Assembly: GCA_964511945.1 (NCBI GenBank)
Contig: CAZEHO010000018.1
Location: forward strand, 1 to 55,369
Source: CAZEHO01 sp964511945
GTDB taxonomy: Bacteria > Actinomycetota > Acidimicrobiia > Spongiisociales > UBA11373
Direction of reading: 5' to 3'
Length of the DNA stretch: 55,369 bases
Both the position numbers and the translations under genes were made by a program. Shown one piece after another: positions 14,858 to 21,628 of this stretch (its first letter is position 1; each line of letters starts with the position of its first letter). The notes below the pieces were generated by a model that was given only the letters and a program-made list of their open reading frames with translations, was not told the DNA's origin and did not search any database.

Positions 14858-16476
14858 CCACTCAGCGCATCGTCGGCGCCGCTATCGGGAACTGCGTTCA
14901 CGTCGCGGGGATCCTCAACTTCCTGAGCGCGGCGAGACGCTCCGGCTGCGAGACGGAGTTCCTCGGTCCGGCCACCTCGATCGATCAGATCGTCGCCGTC
15001 GCGGCCTCTGGAAGGGCAGATGTGCTGGCCCTCTCCTATCGCCTCACCCCGTCTGCCGCCGAACGCCTCCTCACGCAACTGAAGGAGGCGCTGGCTCGGG
15101 CTGACGTGCCCGGTCAAAGGATGGTCTTCGGAGGCACCGAGCCTTCTGCTCAGGTGGCCCTGCGCAGCGGCCTGTTCGAGGCGGTCTTTGGTGGCCCCGG
15201 CGGACCGACTGTCGAAGAGTATCTCTCGGGGGCATCTTCGGGAGCCGGAGTGCGCGACTGGGGTCACGACCTCATTGACCGGATCGAGCGTCGTCATCCC
15301 AGACCCGTGATCAGGCATCACTTCGGTCTCCCAGATCTGGAGGAAACGATCGGGGGCATTTCCCGTATCGCCGAGTCAGGGGTCGTCGACGTCATCTCGA
15401 TCGCCCCCGATCAGAACGCGCAGGAGCACTTCTTCCACCCGGAACGAATGGACCCGGTGGAGGACGGAGCGGGAGGAGTTCCAGTGCGGTCTCCGGATGA
15501 CTTCGGTCGGCTTCGGGAGGCATCGCAGCGGGGCAATCACCCGTTGCTGCGCTGCTACGCCGGGACCAACGATCAACTCGCATTCGCGGCCATACTCCAA
15601 GAGACGATCGACAACGCGTGGGCAGCCGTTCCCGTCTTCTGGTACTCCGAGCTAGACGGCCGATCGCAGCGGCCGCTGGAGGTGGCGATCGAGGAGCAGA
15701 ACGAGGTAGTCGCGTGGTGTGCCGCTGAACGAATCCCGGTGGAGCGGAATGATCAGAACCAGTGGGGCCTTCGTCACGCTCACGATGCGCTTCAGGTCGC
15801 GGCTGCGGCGCTGGCCGTCCATCTCAGTGCCAGAACGGGGGTTGAGACCTACGTCCTTCAAATGATGCTGAACACGCCTCCCGGGATCACTCCGTCGATG
15901 GACGTAGCCAAGATGGATGCCATGCACACGATGGCACGACGGTTTTCCGGCGACGACCTCCACATCGTGAAGGAGACCCGGGCAGGACTGTTCTCCTTGC
16001 CGCCTGATCCGGACCGGGCCCGTGGGCAGCTTGCTTCCTCCCTGAGGACGGCGCTGCTTCTGGATCCCGAGATCATCCACGTGGTGGGGCACACCGAGGC
16101 ACACCACGCAGCCGAAGCAGATGAGGTGGTGGCGTCGTGTCTCCTTGCGGATCAGGTCATCACCGACGCCCTGGCCGACGCGCCGGATCCCCTCCTCGAC
16201 GCGAGGGTCGCTGCTCGACGAGACCATCTCTTGGCCGAAGCCGACTATCTCCTCAGCCAGGTGGAACAGCGGCTGCCCAGCGCCTTCGACGGTGACCCCG
16301 AGGCCTTGGGCAGGATTGTGCGCAGTGGGCTCTTCGATGCCCCCCATCTCGCCGGAAGTGGAGTGGCACGAGGGCGAGTTGTCACCGTGGTGGACGGCGG
16401 GTGTGATGCGGTCGACCCGACAACAGGCGAGTTGGTCGATGAGAAGGCCCGCCTGACGCTGTTGGGGAGGAGTTGA
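14854..16476 (+). CDS. B12-binding and glutamate-mutase-like barrel fusion protein
   Basis: A 540-residue protein. Residues about 1-125 resemble a cobalamin-binding Rossmann domain: IGNCVHVAGI aligns with DxHxxG (Asp replaced by Cys, His and Gly kept), followed by LALSYRLT and MVFGGTEPS at the usual Ser and GG positions. Residues about 190-400 resemble a mutase barrel (LRCYAGTNDQLAFAAILQET, MMLNTPPGITPSMDVAKMDA), as in the large subunit of methylaspartate (glutamate) mutase. So small and large subunits appear fused. It is coupled to an opine-dehydrogenase-like gene. Cofactor binding and reaction are inferred, not shown. GTG start at 14854. Confidence 0.68.
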   Translation: MTTQRIVGAAIGNCVHVAGILNFLSAARRSGCETEFLGPATSIDQIVAVAASGRADVLALSYRLTPSAAERLLTQLKEALARADVPGQRMVFGGTEPSAQVALRSGLFEAVFGGPGGPTVEEYLSGASSGAGVRDWGHDLIDRIERRHPRPVIRHHFGLPDLEETIGGISRIAESGVVDVISIAPDQNAQEHFFHPERMDPVEDGAGGVPVRSPDDFGRLREASQRGNHPLLRCYAGTNDQLAFAAILQETIDNAWAAVPVFWYSELDGRSQRPLEVAIEEQNEVVAWCAAERIPVERNDQNQWGLRHAHDALQVAAAALAVHLSARTGVETYVLQMMLNTPPGITPSMDVAKMDAMHTMARRFSGDDLHIVKETRAGLFSLPPDPDRARGQLASSLRTALLLDPEIIHVVGHTEAHHAAEADEVVASCLLADQVITDALADAPDPLLDARVAARRDHLLAEADYLLSQVEQRLPSAFDGDPEALGRIVRSGLFDAPHLAGSGVARGRVVTVVDGGCDAVDPTTGELVDEKARLTLLGRS

Positions 16477-16480
16477 ACGA

Positions 16481-16594
16481 TCCGTCGTGGGGAGCCAGGT
16501 TCGCTTCCATGGCGTCCCTGGCGGTTTCCCACAACCGAGTTGACCACTCAACATCGGTGAAGAGAAGACCCACAGTGCCGGTGGGCCTCTTCAT
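16481..16594 (-). pseudogene. N-terminal fragment of a class III adenylate/guanylate cyclase
   Basis: On the minus strand, ATG 16594 opens MKRPTGTVGLLFTDVEWSTR and LWETARDAMEANLAPHDG, the standard beginning of actinobacterial cyclase-domain regulators (compare the intact gene at 21629). The similarity ends after about 38 residues, within a few bases of the stop codon of the mutase-like gene (16476); the frame then reads antisense into that gene. The remaining cyclase domain is absent. This marks a recombination boundary at about 16477-16481. Confidence 0.65.
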
Positions 16595-16699
16595 CGATCC
16601 GGGGAGTGTGTCGATCGGCTCTCAACTGTGCCGCGTGAAGCGGCGAGCAATCGAACCCGTCCGTCGATATGATCGCAAGCCACGCGAGGGAGGATTCGC

Positions 16700-17116
16700 T
16701 TGGGACGGTTGCGGCAGTCCGACAAGATCGATGCACTCAGAGGAGTTCCCCTCTTCGCCGGGCTGACGAAGAAGGAACTCGGGTTCCTCGCGAGTCAGGT
16801 GACTGAGGTGCGGGTCAAGGCCGGGTCGGTGCTGACCAAGGAGGGGGACCGCGGCAGGGAAGCGATGGTCCTGCTCTCGGGCTCGGCGTCGGCAGTGCGC
16901 GGCGGGAAGACGGTAGGGGAGATCGGGCCGGGCGGCGTGGTTGGAGAGATGAGTCTTCTCACTCAGCAGCCACGGAATGCCACGGTCACTGCGACTTCAG
17001 ACGTAAGCCTGCTCCTGATGACGGATCGCGAATTCGCCGACGTGCTCGCCGCCAACCCCGATGTCTCCCTCAAGATCCTCCAGACCGTGGCGGAACGGCT
17101 GGAGGGTGCCGAGTAG
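16700..17116 (+). CDS. Stand-alone cyclic nucleotide-binding domain protein
   Basis: A 138-residue protein that is one CRP-type cyclic nucleotide-binding domain. It has PLFAGLTKKELGFLASQV at the start and the phosphate-binding cassette GEMSLLTQQPRNATVTA, including the Glu and Arg that contact cAMP or cGMP. There is no helix-turn-helix after it, so it is not a complete Crp/Fnr regulator; it would act through a partner. TTG start with AGGGAGG-type ribosome site (GAGGGAGGATTCGC). A truncated cyclase gene lies just upstream, facing away. Confidence 0.82.
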   Translation: MGRLRQSDKIDALRGVPLFAGLTKKELGFLASQVTEVRVKAGSVLTKEGDRGREAMVLLSGSASAVRGGKTVGEIGPGGVVGEMSLLTQQPRNATVTATSDVSLLLMTDREFADVLAANPDVSLKILQTVAERLEGAE

Positions 17117-17287
17117 CTCTCGATCCATCCCAGATGTCGGGATCCGCTCACCCTCAGGGTTCCGACTGAGATCGGTATCCGAGATGCCACAGCGGGTCCG
17201 TCTCACCACTTCGCGGTTGGCGCCGCCGGGCAGCCGCGAGGGATGTACACCCTTCGCCGCGGGTCGCCGGCGTCTGCGCCTGTCGCG

Positions 17288-19462
17288 TCAGGCCAGGTCG
17301 AACCGGTCGGCGTTCATGACCTTGGACCAGGCGGCAACGAAATCCTCCACGAACTTCTCCTGGTTGTCGTCCTGGGCGTAGACCTCGGCATAGGAGCGCA
17401 ACACCGCATGCGATCCGAAGACGAGATCAAGCCGGGTCGCAGTCCATTTGAGGTCGCCGGCGACCCGGTCACGAACCTCGTAGGTGCCGTTCCCCGCTGG
17501 CGCCCAGGTGTTCGCCATGTCGGTGAGGTTCACGAAGAAGTCGTTCGTCAACGCACCCTCACGATCGGTGAACACGCCGTGATTGGCGCCGCCGTGATTG
17601 GTGCCGAGCACCCGCATGCCGCCGACGAGCACCACCATTTCCGGCGCGGTGAGCCCCATCAGTTGGGTGCGATCCAGCAGCATCTCCTCCGGACTGACTA
17701 CGTAGTCGTCCTTGAGCCAGTTGCGGTATCCATCGTGGAGGGGCTCCAGCCAATGGAATGACTCGACATCAGTCGTGTCGTCGGTTGCGTCACCGCGACC
17801 AGGCGAGAAGGGAACGCTGAAGTCGAGCCCGGCGGACTTGATCGCCCGCTCGATACCGATGTTGCCGCCCAGGACGATGACATCGGCGACGCTGGCGCCG
17901 GTGTCGGCAGCAATGCGCTCGTACACCTTCAGGACCTTGGCCAGTCGTTCGGGTTCATTGCCGACCCAATCCTTCTGGGGGGCCAAGCGGATGCGGGCAC
18001 CGTTGGCGCCGCCTCGCATGTCTGAGCCGCGGAAGGTCCTGGCACTGTCCCATGCAGTGGCGACCATCTCACTCACGGTCAGGCCGCTTGCTTCGATCTC
18101 TCCGGCGACGGCTCCGACGTCGTAGCCGGTAGGGCCGGCCGGGATCGGGTCCTGCCAGGTCAAGTCCTCTTCCGGTACGTCGGGACCGAGGTAGCGCGCC
18201 TTGGGACCCATATCACGGTGGGTGAGTTTGAACCAGGCCCGCGCGAACGCATCACTGAAGGCGTCGAAGTCGTTGTAGAAGCGTTCCGAGATCTCGCGGA
18301 AGACGGGATCCATCTTCATGGCCATGTCGGCGTCTGTCATGATCGGGTTGCGGCGGATCGAGGGATCCTCGACGTCGACCGGCTTGACCTCGTCGGGCAT
18401 GTCGACGGGCTCCCATTGCGAGGCGCCGGCAGGGCTCTTGCGCAGTTCCCACTCGTAGTTGAGCAGCAGGTCGAAGTACCCGTTGTCCCAGACCGTGGGA
18501 TTGGTCGTCCACGCGCCTTCGATGCCGCTGGTCACGGTGTCGCGGCCGATACCGCGGGCGGTTTTGTTGATCCAGCCCAGACCCTGGTCCTCGACGTCGG
18601 CAGCCTCGGGGTCGGGACCGAGCAGGTCGGCATTCCCCATGCCGTGGGTCTTCCCGACAGTGTGGCCGCCGGCGGTCAGTGCGACGGTCTCCTCGTCGTT
18701 CATGCCCATCCGGCCAAAGGTGACCCGGACGTCCTCAGCCGTCCGGAGCGGATCGGGTTGGCCGTCGACGCCTTCGGGATTCACGTAGATCAGGCCCATC
18801 ACGACAGCGGCCAGGGGGTTCTCCAGCGACTCGCGGTCATCCTCGCCGTAGCGCTCCGCGGTGAGCCACTCCTTCTCCGATCCCCAGTACGTGTCCTTCT
18901 CCGGGTGCCAGATGTCGGGGCGGCCAAACCCGAACCCGAAGGAGGGAAGCCCCATCGACTCGTAGGCCATCGTGCCGGCGAGGATGATCAGGTCGGCCCA
19001 GCTGATCTGGTTGCCGTACTTCTTCTTGATCGGCCACAACAGGCGGCGGGCCTTGTCAAGGTTCACGTTGTCCGGCCAGGAGTTCAGGGGGGCAAACCGC
19101 TGGTTGCCGCTGTTGCCTCCGCCGCGGCCGTCCGCGCTGCGATAGGTTCCGGCAGCATGCCAGGCCATGCGGATCATGAGGCCGCCGTAGTGGCCCCAAT
19201 CCGCAGGCCACCAATCCTGGCTGTCGGTCATCAGGTCCCGCAGGTCCTGCTTGAGCGCGGCGAAATCCAGTTGCCGAACCTCTTGGCGGTAGTCGAAGTT
19301 GTCCCCAAACGGATCGGTCTTCGAGTCGTGCTGGTGCAGGATGTCGAGGTTCAGGGCGTCCGGCCAGAAATCCATCATGGAGCTGGACAACGAGGTGTGG
19401 GCGCCGTGCGCAACCGGGCACTTGCCTTGGGCATCAACGGTGCTGTGATCGTCGGTCGTCAT
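17288..19462 (-). CDS. katG: Catalase-peroxidase KatG
   Basis: A full-length 724-residue bifunctional catalase-peroxidase that removes H2O2 and organic peroxides. The distal haem site is present as MIRMAWHAAGTYRSADGRGG (Arg, Trp, His), the proximal His lies in TAGGHTVGKTHGMGN, and the Tyr of the Met-Tyr-Trp adduct is in GLIYVNPEG. The C-terminal half is the usual degenerate duplicated domain. ATG start with an AGGGG-type ribosome site (CCAAGGGGCACATAACCA region). Immediately upstream lies a remnant of the furA repressor gene that normally heads this operon, so KatG may be constitutive here. Long antisense ORFs are shadows. Confidence 0.96.
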   Translation of the reverse strand: MTTDDHSTVDAQGKCPVAHGAHTSLSSSMMDFWPDALNLDILHQHDSKTDPFGDNFDYRQEVRQLDFAALKQDLRDLMTDSQDWWPADWGHYGGLMIRMAWHAAGTYRSADGRGGGNSGNQRFAPLNSWPDNVNLDKARRLLWPIKKKYGNQISWADLIILAGTMAYESMGLPSFGFGFGRPDIWHPEKDTYWGSEKEWLTAERYGEDDRESLENPLAAVVMGLIYVNPEGVDGQPDPLRTAEDVRVTFGRMGMNDEETVALTAGGHTVGKTHGMGNADLLGPDPEAADVEDQGLGWINKTARGIGRDTVTSGIEGAWTTNPTVWDNGYFDLLLNYEWELRKSPAGASQWEPVDMPDEVKPVDVEDPSIRRNPIMTDADMAMKMDPVFREISERFYNDFDAFSDAFARAWFKLTHRDMGPKARYLGPDVPEEDLTWQDPIPAGPTGYDVGAVAGEIEASGLTVSEMVATAWDSARTFRGSDMRGGANGARIRLAPQKDWVGNEPERLAKVLKVYERIAADTGASVADVIVLGGNIGIERAIKSAGLDFSVPFSPGRGDATDDTTDVESFHWLEPLHDGYRNWLKDDYVVSPEEMLLDRTQLMGLTAPEMVVLVGGMRVLGTNHGGANHGVFTDREGALTNDFFVNLTDMANTWAPAGNGTYEVRDRVAGDLKWTATRLDLVFGSHAVLRSYAEVYAQDDNQEKFVEDFVAAWSKVMNADRFDLA

Positions 19463-19518
19463 TGGTTATGTGCCCCTTGGTAGCTATGGACGTTGGATAC
19501 TCAGGCGGCGCTGACTGC

Positions 19519-19727
19519 CTACCTGCAGTCGGAGCAGACGCCCAGAAGACTATCTCGGCCTCGTCGACCATGAATCCGTGATCGTCGCCCGGGCGAAGAC
19601 ATGGTGGATCGCCCACGATGCAGTCGACGTCGACGGTGACGCTGCACATCCGGCATACCAGATGGTGGTGGTCGTCACCGAGCCGGTCCTCGTAGAGCGC
19701 GGGAGAAGTGTCGCAAGTGTGCAGCCG
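19519..19727 (-). pseudogene. furA remnant (C-terminal metal-binding domain of the KatG repressor)
   Basis: A minus-strand frame without start reads SPALYEDRLGDDHHHLVCRM, CSVTVDVDCIVGDPPC, DDHGFMVDEAEIVFW, the unmistakable C-terminal half of actinobacterial FurA. Two lesions are visible. The whole N-terminal winged helix is missing: an in-frame TGA at 19728-19730 lies only 13 codons before the homologous part. At the end, inserting one G after FW restores GVCSDCR and a TAG at 19519-19521, so the CPDC-type zinc pair is frameshifted. It lies directly upstream of katG, the normal furA position. Confidence 0.85.
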
Positions 19728-19779
19728 TCAACCCGGTTCGTTCCCGGTCGTGCCAGCATTGCGGTACGCGTTGGTACTC

Positions 19780-20007
19780 ATGGACCTTCTTCTTGCGGCC
19801 GCGGTGGTGGCCATCCCGGTAGTGGGTGGGTTGGGCGCAATCACGGCGGAGCTGATCTTCGGAGACTGGATCCCGATGATCGGGAAGGAGGCTTTGCATG
19901 CCAGCGCGGTGGCGACGGACTGGGGATTCGGCCTCGGCTTGGTGATCGGTATCGGCGTCGCGGCATGGACCGCCCAACACCGCAACATGGTCGAATTCGA
20001 TTCCTGA
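19780..20007 (+). CDS. Small two-helix membrane protein
   Basis: A 75-residue protein from ATG 19780 with two hydrophobic helices, MDLLLAAAVVAIPVVGGLGA and GFGLGLVIGIGVAAWTA, separated by a polar loop, and a polar tail ending NMVEFDS. I do not recognise a family. It is divergent from the furA remnant, whose deleted 5' part would have occupied this intergenic space. Upstream in-frame residues (to 19708) overlap the furA remnant region and look non-coding. Confidence 0.5.
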   Translation: MDLLLAAAVVAIPVVGGLGAITAELIFGDWIPMIGKEALHASAVATDWGFGLGLVIGIGVAAWTAQHRNMVEFDS

Positions 20008-20095
20008 AGGAACCGACGGTCGGATCTGCTGATCGTGGAAGAGCCGAAGGCCTCTTGCCGGGGACGTGGCTCTACGGGCGCTATTCCCAGACCCG

Positions 20096-20159
20096 CCACG
20101 CAGGGTCTGACTCATCGATCGAAGGCTCTCCGAAACCGGACCCGGCCTGCGGCCGGTCC
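20096..20159 (+). repeat. Interspersed repeat copy D with hairpin
   Basis: CCACGCAGGGTCTGACTCAT, then CGAAGGCTCTCCGAAACC, closely matches the consensus. It is followed by GGACCCGGCC-TGC-GGCCGGTCC, a stem with a single bulge (20138-20159) that may terminate the small membrane protein gene. Confidence 0.7.
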
Positions 20160-20250
20160 TTGGCAGTTTGGCCTTCCCCCAACTGCACTCCTGGGTGCCG
20201 ACGGCACTCCGACAGCTGAACACGCCGCCCTCCGACAAGGTCGAGCCCCG

Positions 20251-20453
20251 GAGGGTTGCGCTCATCCCGGGGCTCCCGACCCCTTCACTTCGAGGTGATC
20301 CGGGTATTGCCAAAAGGGGGGCCTGCCGGAGCGTGACAGGCACCCGCGATGCATCAGGCACTGCGCTGGTTGATCAAGTCGTGTGATGCTGAGCGATCAG
20401 CGCGGAACTTACTGCCGCGGGGTCTGTCACATCGGCAGCGGTCGAAAGGCTCA
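20251..20453 (+). repeat. Two degenerate repeat copies (E, F)
   Basis: Copy E (20251-20283) reads GAGGGTTGCGCTCATCCCGG then GGCTCCCGACCCC. Copy F (20416-20453) reads GCGGGGTCTGTCACATCGGC then GTCGAAAGGCTC with a six-base insertion. With copy D they fill the 453-base gap between the small membrane protein and the converging metallo-hydrolase gene. No coding sequence is supported there. Confidence 0.45.
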
Positions 20454-20460
20454 GGGCTGA

Positions 20461-21428
20461 TCACGCCGCCTGATCGGCAAAGAAGCGCAGCGTGGTTCCT
20501 ACATTGCTGGGCAGATACGCGTCACCCATGACTGCAGCCAGTTCGCGATGGGCCACCCAACCGGTGCAATGGCCGGGCACCACGATGTCGGGAGCGATCC
20601 GGCTCAGCGCCTCGACCGTTGCGGGGATGATCGGCTCAAAGAGCCCGCCGGTCAGGTGGAACCCGCCAACGAACGCGTGAACCGTCTCGACGCCGGTCAT
20701 CCGAACGGCGTGGTTGGCGACGTTGATGGCCCCCGAGTGGCTGCAACTCGACAGGATCACAAGGCCGCGACCCCGAACGTTCACGACGATCGCCTGGTCG
20801 TCCCAGATCCAGGTGTCCGGCTCCCGGCCGGTGTCGATCCGTGACTCCTGCAGGGGGAACCCCTTCTCGAACGGAGTGAGCCGCTCGACCTGGCCGCTCA
20901 CCAACACCGTCCCGCCCAGCAGCAAGGAGGGCCCTCGTTCCTCGACCACATCCCAGCCCTCCCGATCGAGGTCCTGGTGGCTCGGGGCGGCAGCCGGATC
21001 TCAGCGCCTGTCGGGAAGACCACCCGGCGTTCCTTCCAGGCATCGGGATGCAGCACCAGCGGCATGCGTCGAGGCTTCACTCGATCAAACAGCCCTTCAA
21101 GCCCTCCGTGATGGTCGGCGTGGCCGTGAGACAGCACGATTGCGCGCGCGTCGGCGGGGTCGATTCCGAGCACGTCGAGATTGTGAATCGTTCCGTCGCG
21201 CGTCAGCCCGGCGTCATAGAGGAGCGGTTCCCGGCTTTCGCCATTGTGAACGGTCACTGCCAGTGAGTACCCGTGTTCCGCGCGAAGCTGCTCCCGGTCA
21301 CTCCAGTCGTATTGCCACTCCGGTCGAACAGCCGTGTCGGTGGGCGCAGCGAGCAGGTCGATGGAATTGTCCATCACTACGGTGACCTCGACTCCATCAA
21401 CGGCGGGCAGAGACACCGACTCGGCCAC
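20461..21428 (-). pseudogene. Metallo-beta-lactamase-fold hydrolase gene with frameshift
   Basis: Two minus-strand frames together encode one MBL-fold protein of about 320 residues. The 5' part, from GTG 21428 with GAGGGGG upstream, contains VTVVMDNSIDLL and the metal motif LSHGHADHHGGLEGL. Near 20990 the frame changes; adding one C in a C-run gives LPPPSHQDLDREGWDVVEER, continuing through SSCSHSGAINV, VGGFHLTGG and VPGHCTGW to the stop at 20461. The overall pattern resembles the 7,8-dihydropterin-6-methyl-4-(beta-D-ribofuranosyl)aminobenzene-5'-phosphate synthase-like group, whose members act on varied substrates. The frameshift is in a homopolymer, so a read error is a real alternative. Confidence 0.75.
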
Positions 21429-21628
21429 CGCAACCCCCTCAGGTCGACGCGGGCGATGACGGTAGCCCAATGGCAGGGGAAAGGCCCCCCTCGGGGTCCC
21501 CGTTCGATGCGGGCGACACAGGAGTCGCGCCGGCTGCGGTTCGCGTACAGTTGGGCAACTGTGGTCGCCCATGAGGGGGTCGGGATGGTTGGCAAGTCGG
21601 CCTGTCCGAAGCGAGGGCCGTTCCGGCC

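Noticed and set aside
18218..19483. 421-codon plus-strand ORF
   Set aside because: It is antisense to the obvious katG and has the Val/Gly/Asp-biased composition of a mirror frame; no domain is visible.
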